A stretch of DNA of 64,000 nt from an uncultured Ruminococcus sp. (GTDB lineage: Bacteria; Bacillota; Clostridia; Lachnospirales; Lachnospiraceae): positions 62,001-126,000 of the forward strand of contig UQVC01000001.1 of NCBI GenBank assembly GCA_900544395.1. The letters are read 5' to 3'. Below the pieces are notes generated by a model. It was not told where the DNA came from. It searched no databases and saw nothing but the letters and a program-made list of their open reading frames with translations. Of the stretch, positions 15,383-23,461 are shown piece after piece. Numbering within the stretch: the stretch's first letter is position 1; each line of letters opens with the position of its first letter. Position numbers and translations under genes: made by a program.

Positions 15383-17914
15383 TTATAAATTGTGTTCCTG
15401 TAAGTACTGCTCAAATTCTTCTTTTGTCATCAGTACTTTCCTTGGCTTCGTTCCTTCTTCTTCCCCGACAGCGCCTGCTTGTGCAAGCTGATCCATGATC
15501 CTGGCTGCCCGGTTGAAGCCAATCTTAAACATCCTCTGGAGCATTCCGATGGATGCCTTTTCCTTTTCAATGATCAGCCGTCCTGCATCTGCAAAATAAG
15601 CATCCTGCTCACTTGCACTTTCTGCTGCACTCATCTGAGGCATCCCTGGAACAGGGGATGGCAGATCCGAATTGACATGTTCCTCCACTTCTTCACTGTA
15701 AGAGGCATTTCCGTTGTGTTCGATCAAATAGTCCACAACTTTTTGTACTTCTTTATCTGAAACAAAAGAACCCTGTACGCGGACCGGTTTTGGATATCCT
15801 GTGGGGTAAAACAGCATATCTCCCTTTCCCAACAGTTTCTCTGCCCCATTCATATCAATGATCGTTCGGGAATCCACTCCCGACGAAACAGAAAATGCGA
15901 TTCTGGACGGCATATTGGCTTTGATCAGACCCGTAATGACATTTACGGACGGACGCTGGGTCGCAATGATCAGATGCAGGCCGGCTGCTCTGGCAAGCTG
16001 TGCCAGACGGCAGATGGCGCCCTCTACTTCTCCCGGCGCTACCATCATCAGATCCGCCAGCTCATCGACAATGATCACGATCTTCGGCAGCTTCTTCGCC
16101 GGTTCTTGCTGCGCGGACTGCGCGATCTTTTCATTATATCCTTTCAGATCCCGGACATTTTGCTCGGCAAACAGCTGATACCGCTTCATCATCTCCGCCA
16201 CGGCCCAGTTCAGCGCGCCTGCCGCTTTTTTCGGATCTGTCACAACCGGGATCAGAAGGTGCGGAATCCCGTTGTATACACTCAGTTCCACAACTTTTGG
16301 ATCCACCATGATCAGCTTCACGTCTTCCGGATCTGCATGATACAAAATACTCATGATCAGCGTATTGATACATACGGATTTTCCGGAACCGGTAGCCCCC
16401 GCCACAAGCAAATGCGGCATCTTCGCAATATCTGCGATGACTGTCTTGCCGGAAATATCTTTTCCCACGGCAAACGGAATGCCTGCCGCAGAATTTTTAA
16501 ATTCTCCGGACTCTAACAGATCCCGAAGCATCACCGCGGTATTCTCCTGATTCGGCACTTCGATCCCGACTGCCGCTTTTCCCGGAATCGGCGCTTCGAT
16601 CCGGATATCAGCTGCTGCCAGATTCAGTTTAATGTCGTCAGCAAGTCCCACGATCTTGCTGACTTTCACTCCCTGTTCCGGCTGCAGTTCATATCGGGTC
16701 ACCGACGGTCCGCAGCTTGCATTGGTCACATGCACCCGCACTCCGAAATTCTGCAGAGTCTGCTCCAGCTTCTGAGCCGTAGCGCGCAGCTGCGCATCCG
16801 AATCTCCGCCTCCTTTTTTCCCTCTCGTCAGAAGATTCATGGGCGGGATCTTATACTGCTTTTTCGGCTGCTGCTCCTGCTCCAGTATGGTCTGTTCCAC
16901 CTGAACCGTCTCTGCTTCCACAGCTGCCGCGCTTGCCTTTGTTTTCTTTTTCACGGCCGGCTGCTGTAAAGCCCTCTCTTCTTCTAAAACCTCTTCCTCT
17001 TTTGCCCAATCTGTCTCTGCCGCCATCTCTTCCGTCTCTGGCCGATTGATCACAAATTCTTCAAACGGAGACGGCAAAACTTCGGAGTCTGCCATTTCTT
17101 CCGGCACTGTCAGTTCTCTTAAATCCGGTGCTTTTTGAGATACCGCCTTTTTTCGCTTTTTCGCCGCCGGCTCTTCGGCAATGTTCTCTGTCTCCTGTGC
17201 CTGCAGTGTAGTCGCAAATGATACGCCGGACACTTTATGATCGGTACGCTTTCCGGAAGTCTCTCCTTCTTCCTGACTCTGCTTTTTACGCTCTTCCCGC
17301 TGTTTTGCACGGCGGGCAGAAACTTCTCCCTGTCTGCGTCTCATATCCGCATATGCTTTCTTGCTTCCGCGTCCCAAAGGCGCCAGCAATGACTTCTCTG
17401 TGATCAGGATCACACAGATCACGCCCAGAACGATCAGAATCACATATGTGCCTACCACTCCCAGAAGCGGACACAGCAGCTTCGCCAGACAGCCTCCGAT
17501 CAGCCCGCCGGCTTTTCTGTAATCACTGGCATATTGATAATAACTCAAAATACTGTCTTTTGGCTGAAACGGATGCATCACCAACTGAAAAAAGGCACAA
17601 AGCACCAGAAGCAGCAAAATTCCTGACACAATCTTTATGTAAGCATGCGCATTGCCTTTGTTGGAAATCCCAAAGGCAACCGCGCCAAACAGCAGAAACG
17701 GAAGGACATATGCCATCACCCCAAATATCCCAAATGATACTGAGGACACCGCCTCTCCTACAATCCCGATCAGTCCAAAATTGCTCAAAAGAAGCAATAC
17801 ACATACTGCAAACATGATCAAAATTAAAATTTCCTGGTTCAGGGACGTACCGGTCTGTTTTTTTGCTGTCTTTTTTCTTGTTGTTTTCTTCTTTCCTGTG
17901 GACTTTGCAGCCAT
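15383..17914 (-). CDS. ftsK: DNA translocase FtsK/SpoIIIE
   Basis: An 843-residue protein. Residues 1-30 are Lys-rich (KKKTTRKKTAKK), followed by four membrane helices to about residue 165, then a charged linker. The motor follows, with Walker A near residue 510 (GATGSGKS) and Walker B VIIVDELADLMM. The C-terminal gamma winged helix (ASIGMLQRMFKIGFNRAARIMDQL) reads the polar DNA sequences that guide translocation. It pumps chromosomal DNA across the division or spore septum. The ATG at 17914 follows AAGGGGGAAG. It lies downstream of tepA, as in Bacillus. Confidence 0.95.
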   Translation of the reverse strand: MAAKSTGKKKTTRKKTAKKQTGTSLNQEILILIMFAVCVLLLLSNFGLIGIVGEAVSSVSFGIFGVMAYVLPFLLFGAVAFGISNKGNAHAYIKIVSGILLLLVLCAFFQLVMHPFQPKDSILSYYQYASDYRKAGGLIGGCLAKLLCPLLGVVGTYVILIVLGVICVILITEKSLLAPLGRGSKKAYADMRRRQGEVSARRAKQREERKKQSQEEGETSGKRTDHKVSGVSFATTLQAQETENIAEEPAAKKRKKAVSQKAPDLRELTVPEEMADSEVLPSPFEEFVINRPETEEMAAETDWAKEEEVLEEERALQQPAVKKKTKASAAAVEAETVQVEQTILEQEQQPKKQYKIPPMNLLTRGKKGGGDSDAQLRATAQKLEQTLQNFGVRVHVTNASCGPSVTRYELQPEQGVKVSKIVGLADDIKLNLAAADIRIEAPIPGKAAVGIEVPNQENTAVMLRDLLESGEFKNSAAGIPFAVGKDISGKTVIADIAKMPHLLVAGATGSGKSVCINTLIMSILYHADPEDVKLIMVDPKVVELSVYNGIPHLLIPVVTDPKKAAGALNWAVAEMMKRYQLFAEQNVRDLKGYNEKIAQSAQQEPAKKLPKIVIIVDELADLMMVAPGEVEGAICRLAQLARAAGLHLIIATQRPSVNVITGLIKANMPSRIAFSVSSGVDSRTIIDMNGAEKLLGKGDMLFYPTGYPKPVRVQGSFVSDKEVQKVVDYLIEHNGNASYSEEVEEHVNSDLPSPVPGMPQMSAAESASEQDAYFADAGRLIIEKEKASIGMLQRMFKIGFNRAARIMDQLAQAGAVGEEEGTKPRKVLMTKEEFEQYLQEHNL

Positions 17915-17978
17915 TATACTTCCCCCTTGATCATTACACATATTACATCCAGTATAACATCAATTGAAAAGTGTGTCA

Positions 17979-18662
17979 TTAACATTTTTTCTGTCCGATC
18001 ATTTCCCGGAGTTTTTGCAGAGCCGTGCTGATCCCTCCGACTTCGTCGATCATCCCTTCTCTGACAGCGTCTTCCCCCTCCAGCAGAGTACCTACATCTT
18101 TGACCAGCTGCGTGGAATCCAGCATCAGTTCTTCCAGCCGTTCTTTTGTGATCCGGGAGTGAGACGCAATAAACCGTGTGATCCGATCCTGCGTTTTTTC
18201 CATATTCCGGTAACTTTGGATCACTCCGATAAACATCCCGGAAGAACGTACCGGATGCACGATCATCGTTCCGCTGGGCACGATAAAAGAATAATCTGCC
18301 GAAACGGCCAGAGGTCCGCCGATGGAATGACTGCCTCCCAGGACAAGAGAAACCGTCGGCTTGCTCAGTGATGCGATCATTTCTGCAATCGCAAGTCCTG
18401 CCTCCACGTCTCCTCCCAGGGTATTTAACAGAATCAGAACACCGTCTACCGTATCGTCATCCTCCACTTCTGCCAGCCTTGGGATCAGATGCTCATACTT
18501 GGTTGCTTTTGTATTTCCGGAAACACTCTCATGCCCTTCGATCTCTCCGATGATCGTCAAAAGCTGAATATTGGCCTTTTCCCCGTTTCCGTTTAAATTC
18601 AGCGTACCGGTTTCTTTGATCTCTTCATTTTTGTCCAAACGTTGTTTTTCGTCATTTTCCAT
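17979..18662 (-). CDS. tepA: ClpP-type serine protease, TepA/YmfB family
   Basis: A 227-residue protein of the ClpP fold. The likely nucleophile is Ser in GGSHSIGGPLA and the likely catalytic His is in MIVHPVRSSG. Like Bacillus TepA (YmfB), it sits upstream of ftsK/spoIIIE. The first 30 residues are charged and not part of the fold. TepA has been linked to protein export and germination in Bacillus; whether that holds here is not shown. The start has GAAGG upstream and the operon promoter is at 18743-18771. Confidence 0.85.
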   Translation of the reverse strand: MENDEKQRLDKNEEIKETGTLNLNGNGEKANIQLLTIIGEIEGHESVSGNTKATKYEHLIPRLAEVEDDDTVDGVLILLNTLGGDVEAGLAIAEMIASLSKPTVSLVLGGSHSIGGPLAVSADYSFIVPSGTMIVHPVRSSGMFIGVIQSYRNMEKTQDRITRFIASHSRITKERLEELMLDSTQLVKDVGTLLEGEDAVREGMIDEVGGISTALQKLREMIGQKKC

Positions 18663-18742
18663 ATCTTCTCTACCTTCTTTTTTCTATTTTCAGGTCTGTA
18701 CCTGGACAGCCGGATACTTTAGTATTCTGTCCATTCGCTTTC

Positions 18743-18771
18743 TTTATACGGAAAATGATTGTTTTATGCAA
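18743..18771 (-). promoter_or_regulatory. Promoter of the tepA-ftsK-fhs-folD operon
   Basis: On the minus strand: -35 TTGCAT, 17-nt spacer, -10 TATAAA, about 80 bases before tepA. The -35 box touches the end of the metY terminator. Confidence 0.6.
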
Positions 18772-18806
18772 AATGGTATGGATGCCATTATACACCCATA
18801 CCATTT
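18771..18806 (-). terminator. Terminator-like stem-loop after metY
   Basis: Perfect arms AAATGGTATGG / CCATACCATTT with a small inner loop, directly after the metY stop. The T-run is short, so it may be leaky. Confidence 0.6.
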
Positions 18807-18810
18807 CAAA

Positions 18811-20085
18811 CTAACGAAGCGCCTGCTCTACATCTGCAATAATGTCTTCTATATTTTCGATTCCTACACTGAAACGGATCAGATCCGGCTGAACTCCTGC
18901 TTCCATCAGTTCTTTCTCATTCATCTGGCGATGGGTATGACTTGCCGGATGCAGCACACAGCTTCTTGCGTCCGCAACGTGTGTTACAATGGCTACCAGT
19001 TTGAGTTTGTCCATCATCTCTACTGCCGCGTCTCTTCCGCCTTTTAATCCAAAGGTGATCACGCCGCAGGTTCCGTTTGGCATATATTTCTGCGCAGTTT
19101 CATAATACTTGTCTCCCGGCAGAGACGGACAGCGTACCCATGCTACTTTCTCATGTCCTTTCAGGTACTCTGCCATTTTCAAAGCATTTTCACAGTGGCG
19201 GGGTACCCGAAGATGCAGTGTCTCCAGTCCAATGTTCAAAAGAAACGCATTCTGCGGCGCCTGGATCGATCCTAAATCCCGCATCAGCTGAGCGGTCGCT
19301 TTTGTAATATAAGCGCCTTTTCCGAATCTTTCTGTATAGATGATCCCATGATAAGTCTCATCCGGTGTTGTCAGTCCCGGGAATTTTTCTTTGTGTGCCT
19401 CCCAGTCAAAATTTCCGCTGTCCACGATCGCACCGCCTACACATGCGGCATGTCCGTCCATATATTTTGTAGTGGAGTGTGTCACAATATCTGCTCCCCA
19501 CTCGATCGGACGGCAGTTGATCGGAGTCGCAAATGTATTATCTACAATAAATGGAACCCCATGTGCGTGAGCAGCATTGGCAAATTTTTCCAGATCCAAC
19601 ACAACAAGAGCCGGATTGGCAATGGTCTCTCCAAATACCGCTTTTGTATTCTCCTGAAAAGCCGCATTGAGTTCTTCTTCTGTACAGTCCGGATCAACGA
19701 ATGTAGCTTCTACGCCCATTTTCCGAATGGTGTGTGCGTACAGATTGTAGGTTCCTCCATACAGAGCAGATGCGCATACGATATGATCTCCGGCTTCCAC
19801 AATATTCATGATCGCATAAAAATTAGCCGCCTGACCGGAAGAAGTCAGCATGGCCGCAGCTCCGCCTTCCAGATCACAGATCTTTGCCGCAACGGCATCA
19901 TTGGTCGGATTCTGTAATCTGGTGTAGAAATATCCAGATTCTTCCAGATCAAACAGACGTCCCATCTGCTCACTGCTTGTATAACGGAATGTCGTACTCT
20001 GATAAATCGGGAGGACTCTTGCTTCTCCGTTCCCCGGCTCATATCCGGATTGTATGCACTTTGTCTCTGGTTTGTAATTACTCAT
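18811..20085 (-). CDS. metY: O-acetylhomoserine sulfhydrylase / cysteine synthase (MetY)
   Basis: A 424-residue PLP enzyme of the Cys/Met metabolism family. The Schiff-base Lys lies in HSTTKYMDGHA (near residue 210), and YFYTRLQNPTNDAV and SSGQAA are also characteristic. It makes homocysteine from O-acetylhomoserine and sulfide; side activities on other thiols are common. No SAM riboswitch or T-box was seen. The start overlaps the CFI-box gene by eight bases, so the two are co-translated. Confidence 0.9.
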   Translation of the reverse strand: MSNYKPETKCIQSGYEPGNGEARVLPIYQSTTFRYTSSEQMGRLFDLEESGYFYTRLQNPTNDAVAAKICDLEGGAAAMLTSSGQAANFYAIMNIVEAGDHIVCASALYGGTYNLYAHTIRKMGVEATFVDPDCTEEELNAAFQENTKAVFGETIANPALVVLDLEKFANAAHAHGVPFIVDNTFATPINCRPIEWGADIVTHSTTKYMDGHAACVGGAIVDSGNFDWEAHKEKFPGLTTPDETYHGIIYTERFGKGAYITKATAQLMRDLGSIQAPQNAFLLNIGLETLHLRVPRHCENALKMAEYLKGHEKVAWVRCPSLPGDKYYETAQKYMPNGTCGVITFGLKGGRDAAVEMMDKLKLVAIVTHVADARSCVLHPASHTHRQMNEKELMEAGVQPDLIRFSVGIENIEDIIADVEQALR

Positions 20086-20857
20086 GTTTTTCTCCTCCTG
20101 TTGAATACAAATATTGTTGTTCCAGAGAACGTACCATCTCCGTGTACAATTCTCTGCATGCTTCCTGTCTGCCTGCCTCGATCAGATGCACGCAAGGCTT
20201 CAGATACTTTTCCCAAATCCTTCCATAAATCTCAGCGGCATCTTTCTGATGGTCGATCCGTTTTACAATGGTAGGAGCGATATCATAGTATTCCTGTACC
20301 AATGCCGCCCCTTCCTGCGTCTTCAGCAGATACCCGTCCCGGTAATCCCGCAGCAATGTCAATTCATAACAATCATCTGGCTGACCCAGGCTTTTACAGA
20401 CAGCCGTTGTAATATAACAAAGCATTCCTTTTCGAAATCCCTGCTCAATATCTGCCACTGTAGAATGTCCGATTTTATTCTCCGGCATATTCTGATTCCA
20501 CCTGGAAACTATCGCCTCTGTAAATGCTTTCGTCTTTGGACTGTGGATCTCGCCCATCAGCGGAACAAAAAATGCGGCCATCGCCATATTATACTCGATC
20601 GCGGATTGTTCCCGCTTTCTTCTGGAATGTATTTCTGCAAGTAATTCCGATACATATTCCGGGACGCAGGCTGCCACACCCTGCATACTCTCCTCGGAAT
20701 CCTCGATCTGCTCTTTTACAAGCTCCAGCAATTCCTGTTCCTCTTCCTTTAACTGTTCGATTTCTGTATGATACGTCCTCTTATGAAACTTCTCTGCACT
20801 TTTCCGAGTCTTTTCATAGAGTACGATCAATGCATTCTGTAACTCTTTCTGACTCAT
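20078..20857 (-). CDS. CFI-box-CTERM-like protein of unknown function
   Basis: A 259-residue soluble protein. The N-terminal half is helical and charged. The C-terminal half has CYITTAVCKSLGQPDDCYEL followed by LRDYRDGYL, EYYDIAPTIV and Arg/Glu-rich helices, which I recognise as the CFI-box-CTERM type seen in Clostridia. Two Cys pairs (CYITTAVC, DDC) could bind a metal. The function is unknown. The start at 20857 follows AGAGGGA; an upstream open frame to 21034 crosses a promoter and a terminator and is not real. It precedes metY with an 8-base overlap. Confidence 0.65.
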   Translation of the reverse strand: MSQKELQNALIVLYEKTRKSAEKFHKRTYHTEIEQLKEEEQELLELVKEQIEDSEESMQGVAACVPEYVSELLAEIHSRRKREQSAIEYNMAMAAFFVPLMGEIHSPKTKAFTEAIVSRWNQNMPENKIGHSTVADIEQGFRKGMLCYITTAVCKSLGQPDDCYELTLLRDYRDGYLLKTQEGAALVQEYYDIAPTIVKRIDHQKDAAEIYGRIWEKYLKPCVHLIEAGRQEACRELYTEMVRSLEQQYLYSTGGEKHE

Positions 20858-20903
20858 CGGTATCCCTCTTTTTATGATATTTTCCCCTCTTATACCGATG
20901 TTT

Positions 20904-20932
20904 AGTATACCATATTCCAATATCCATTTCAA
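20904..20932 (-). promoter_or_regulatory. Promoter of the CFI-box / metY operon
   Basis: On the minus strand: -35 TTGAAA, 17-nt spacer, -10 TATACT, about 45 bases before the start. Confidence 0.65.
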
Positions 20933-20990
20933 TTTATATTCATTTTCATTTGGAGATGCAAAAAAATAATCAATACGCCCGGATTCTGTA

Positions 20991-21038
20991 AAAAAATTGC
21001 CATATCTATGCAGACGCAAAAGATATGGCAACATTTTT
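20991..21038. terminator. Intrinsic terminator after the SDR gene
   Basis: Eleven-bp perfect arms (TTGCCATATCT / AGATATGGCAA) flanked by A6 on the left and T6 on the right. It serves the SDR gene on the minus strand. Confidence 0.85.
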
Positions 21039-21047
21039 TCAAAACAC

Positions 21048-21806
21048 TTAGTTACAGCTCACACCGCCATCAACCACAATTTCCGCTCCCGTCAAAAACT
21101 TTGCATCGTCACTTGCAGCATACAAAACAGCAGCTGATATATCTTCCGGCTTTCCTGCCGGAATCGCGGTATCCAGTCCGGCCATCACTCTTCCCATACC
21201 GAGCTGACTGATATTCGTCTGGCTGTTCATGACTTCTGTTTCAACCCCGCCCGGACAGATTACATTACAGCGGATTTTTCCGGCATACATATATGCCGTA
21301 TTTTTCGTCACACCTACGATTGCATGTTTCGACGCTGTATATGCGGCTCCTGCCCGACATCCGCGGACACCGCCGATGGAAGCAACATTGACGATATTCC
21401 CCATTGTCTCCTTTGCCAACATTACCTGAACGGCTTTTCGCATTGCGTAAATCGGTCCATTCAGATTCACTGCCATCACTCTTTCATACAATTCATTGCT
21501 CATCTCACCGATTGGCGTAAATTCATCCATAATGCCCGCATTATTTACCAGAATATCAAGTGCTCCGCATTGTTCAACTGCAAAATCAATCATACCATTG
21601 CAAACTTCTTCTGATGAAACATCCCCGGGATACGGCAGAATTTTTCCCGCAAAATCTGCGGACTGCAATGCAAGCTCATCCAGCCTCTCTTTTCTTCTCG
21701 CCACTGCAATGACCGTCGCGCCTTCTTTTGCAAAATCCAGTGCGATCACACGCCCCATACCAGAACTGGCTCCTGTAACTACCACACATTTTCCTTCGAA
21801 TCTCAT
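21048..21806 (-). CDS. SDR family oxidoreductase
   Basis: A 252-residue classical short-chain dehydrogenase. The cofactor motif TGASSGMG is at 11-18, NNAG marks the fold, the catalytic Ser is in VASIGG and YTASK holds the catalytic Tyr and Lys. The C-terminus (FLTGAEIVVDGGVSCN) is typical. An Arg-rich ARRKERL after the second strand suggests NADP preference. The substrate is unknown: sugar, 3-oxoacyl and bile-acid hydroxysteroid enzymes all look like this. The start follows AAGGAGGAG. It is a single-gene transcript with a strong promoter at 21870-21898. Confidence 0.85.
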   Translation of the reverse strand: MRFEGKCVVVTGASSGMGRVIALDFAKEGATVIAVARRKERLDELALQSADFAGKILPYPGDVSSEEVCNGMIDFAVEQCGALDILVNNAGIMDEFTPIGEMSNELYERVMAVNLNGPIYAMRKAVQVMLAKETMGNIVNVASIGGVRGCRAGAAYTASKHAIVGVTKNTAYMYAGKIRCNVICPGGVETEVMNSQTNISQLGMGRVMAGLDTAIPAGKPEDISAAVLYAASDDAKFLTGAEIVVDGGVSCN

Positions 21807-21869
21807 TTGGATCTCCTCCTTTTTTATTGGCTCAGTTTCGTTCCAGCACATGCTGTTTCTCTTTCAGAC

Positions 21870-21898
21870 ATCGTAACATTTCCACAAAGAACCGTCAA
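21870..21898 (-). promoter_or_regulatory. Promoter of the SDR gene
   Basis: On the minus strand: -35 TTGACG, 17-nt spacer, -10 TACGAT. It begins just after the stop codon of the small ORF at 21922. Confidence 0.65.
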
Positions 21899-21921
21899 TC
21901 AAAATACAAGATTTTCATGGA

Positions 21922-22059
21922 TCATACAACTTTTGTCAGTGCATACGGTTTTCTTTTAAATACACTTTTTGCCTTTGTATCCACCTGCGTTTCCATTTTC
22001 GAATATACGCGGATCATATCATATTTGATTCTCTTTGCACTTCTTCTTTCTTTTACCAT
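21922..22059 (-). CDS. Small basic ORF A (45 residues), unknown
   Basis: A 45-codon frame begins at an ATG six bases after a perfect GGAGG. The peptide starts MVKERRSAKRIKYDMIRVYS and is rich in Lys and Arg (12 of 45). No family is recognised. Its start region, ribosome binding site and about 100 bases of leader are repeated in diverged form at 24511-24630, where the ORF also begins MVKERR. Conservation of the start between two copies supports real translation. The SDR promoter follows at once. A hydrophobic frame on the opposite strand is the antisense shadow. Confidence 0.5.
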   Translation of the reverse strand: MVKERRSAKRIKYDMIRVYSKMETQVDTKAKSVFKRKPYALTKVV

Positions 22060-22162
22060 CGCGATACCTCCAGACTGTTTCAAAATCACTTACACTGCCA
22101 TTTTAATATATGTTTTTCTCTGTCTGGTTATCACTGCTTTAAATCTTTGTAAAATCCTCTGT
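22043..22162 (-). repeat. Leader repeat copy A
   Basis: This 120-base block aligns without gaps to 24511-24630, same orientation, offset 2468, at about 70% identity by eye. The identical parts are the first 17 bases (start codon and next codons), the GGAGG region and a -10-like box (TAAAAT here, TAGAAT in copy B). It contains the leader and start of a small ORF. Confidence 0.75.
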
Positions 22163-22275
22163 ACAACCGCATTGCCTTCATTCTATTTACTATTCTGCTT
22201 AAATTAATTTGGGGTATAATAAAAGAGCAATAATCTCTGATATGCCTTTTGTCTACTACATACAATATTTTCTAA

Positions 22276-22674
22276 TTAAAGGTTGTCTACAATATTTAAT
22301 ATTTCAAATTCTGAATTTTCGATGTATTCAAAAATCATTTCTAAAACTTCAGGAAGTACATTCCCTATTACTTTGTATTTAATTTTTTCTTTATTAAAAT
22401 AATAGAATTGATCTGTTTTAACATAACCATCTTTATTGTTATGTGGATTCGTTACTGTATCATCATGGGTAATCGGGAAGTTTCCAGGATAGCCAAGTTT
22501 CCTCTGCTTTTGTTTTTCATCTTTAAAAGAAGACAAAACATTTCCGATAAAATCATATGGTAATCCTTCTATTATCCCATTCTTATCTTCAATCACAATA
22601 AATGAATGCTTTCCTATCTCCTTATTACCTGATTTGTACTTTTCTACTAAAATAATGTCTCCTATTTTACACAT
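22276..22674 (-). CDS. Putative toxin-like protein (PemK/MazF-like fold suspected)
   Basis: A 132-residue protein of unknown family. It opens MCKIGDIILVEKYKSGNKEI then KHSFIVIEDKNG, a pattern like the first strands of MazF/PemK toxins (GDI...L, then a PVLII-like strand). The rest is longer and different, with Asn/Lys-rich loops. It lies 23 bases after a small ORF of antitoxin size, both AT-rich against their surroundings. A toxin-antitoxin role is inferred from size, order and the N-terminal pattern only. The start follows GGAG. Confidence 0.5.
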   Translation of the reverse strand: MCKIGDIILVEKYKSGNKEIGKHSFIVIEDKNGIIEGLPYDFIGNVLSSFKDEKQKQRKLGYPGNFPITHDDTVTNPHNNKDGYVKTDQFYYFNKEKIKYKVIGNVLPEVLEMIFEYIENSEFEILNIVDNL

Positions 22675-22697
22675 ATTTCTTTTGAATCTCCATTTTA

Positions 22698-22859
22698 CTA
22701 TTTCTTCTTAATAGTAACTTTTCTCTTCCCATTTAGTACATCTTCTGACCATTCAATAGGTTTTACATCTTTTAATGCCTCTTCTGAAGAAACAACCTTG
22801 GTATTTCTGCTGCTGATTTTACTAAAATCTAATCTTCGATATATTTGATTATTCGCATA
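22698..22859 (-). CDS. Putative antitoxin-like small protein
   Basis: A 53-residue protein (MYANNQIYRRLDFSKISSRN at the start, ending KRKVTIKKK). It carries an acidic middle and a basic tail, with no domain that I know. The ATG at 22859 follows GAGGAGGAG; an upstream in-frame ATG at 22907 has only a weak site. Position and size before the toxin-like gene suggest the antitoxin of a pair. Confidence 0.45.
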   Translation of the reverse strand, partial: YANNQIYRRLDFSKISSRNTKVVSSEEALKDVKPIEWSEDVLNGKRKVTIKKK

Positions 22860-22939
22860 CATAATTTGCTCCTCCTCTTTTGTATTAAAATTATCTTGAA
22901 CCTTCATTCTATCACCTACTCGTATAAAATATGCTTCAA

Positions 22940-22967
22940 TTTATACAAAATTTTCGGCATAAAACAA
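22940..22967 (-). promoter_or_regulatory. Promoter of the toxin/antitoxin-like pair
   Basis: On the minus strand: -35 TTGTTT, 16-nt spacer, -10 TATAAA. The 217 bases between 22908 and 23124 hold no other convincing gene. Confidence 0.5.
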
Positions 22968-23124
22968 TGCTATAAATCGACAGAGCTTCATGATATATCA
23001 CATGTTTTCTTTTTGTTAAGCATTCTCTTCTTTCACTTAAATAATAGCATACACCAAATCTTCTGTCCATGAAAGAATTATTTTTTATGAAACATCCCCT
23101 CTTGTATCCCTATTCCGCCATCTA

Positions 23125-23421
23125 TCAGCATTTTATCTCTTCCATGCCAAATAATTCCATTAAGCGAAAAGCATCGTATAATCCGGCGATATAAGCATTA
23201 ATTCCATACTCATAGTCTACCCTATCCTTACAGAAGATTAACTTGTCACAGATCAGACGCTGTTCCTCCGACAAATAGACTTCCATATATGCCTGTTCCA
23301 CTTCGTTCAATTCATTTACATCCTTTTTGTATTCCTCATCTCTTTCCAGAAATTTCTGTACACTGCTCTCTTTAAGATGATCGGCAGCAGATTTTACCAG
23401 TTCTCTAAATCTATCTTCCAT
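23125..23421 (-). CDS. Small acidic helical protein, mobile-element type
   Basis: A 98-residue, largely helical and acidic protein (begins MEDRFRELVKSAADHLKE). It resembles small hypothetical proteins carried by integrative elements of Clostridia; I cannot name the family with certainty. The ATG at 23421 was preferred to a GTG at 23433 because GGAAGG is then properly spaced. It follows the recombinase gene by 40 bases and may be its companion. Confidence 0.5.
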   Translation of the reverse strand: MEDRFRELVKSAADHLKESSVQKFLERDEEYKKDVNELNEVEQAYMEVYLSEEQRLICDKLIFCKDRVDYEYGINAYIAGLYDAFRLMELFGMEEIKC

Positions 23422-23461
23422 TCTCACATTCACCTTCCATATGTATATTTCACAACGTCTT

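Noticed and set aside
18811..20990. A SAM riboswitch for metY
   Set aside because: The leader is about 40 bases long and belongs to the upstream CFI-box gene.
20857..21034. An N-terminal extension of the CFI-box gene
   Set aside because: The extra frame crosses a sigma-A promoter and the SDR terminator and lacks a ribosome binding site.
21827..22207. A plus-strand frame encoding a hydrophobic, membrane-like peptide
   Set aside because: It has no ribosome binding site and is antisense to a small ORF with perfect GGAGG and a paralogous copy.
22908..23124. A 41-codon minus-strand frame starting MDRRFG
   Set aside because: It has no ribosome binding site, no family likeness and overlaps the promoter of the next gene.
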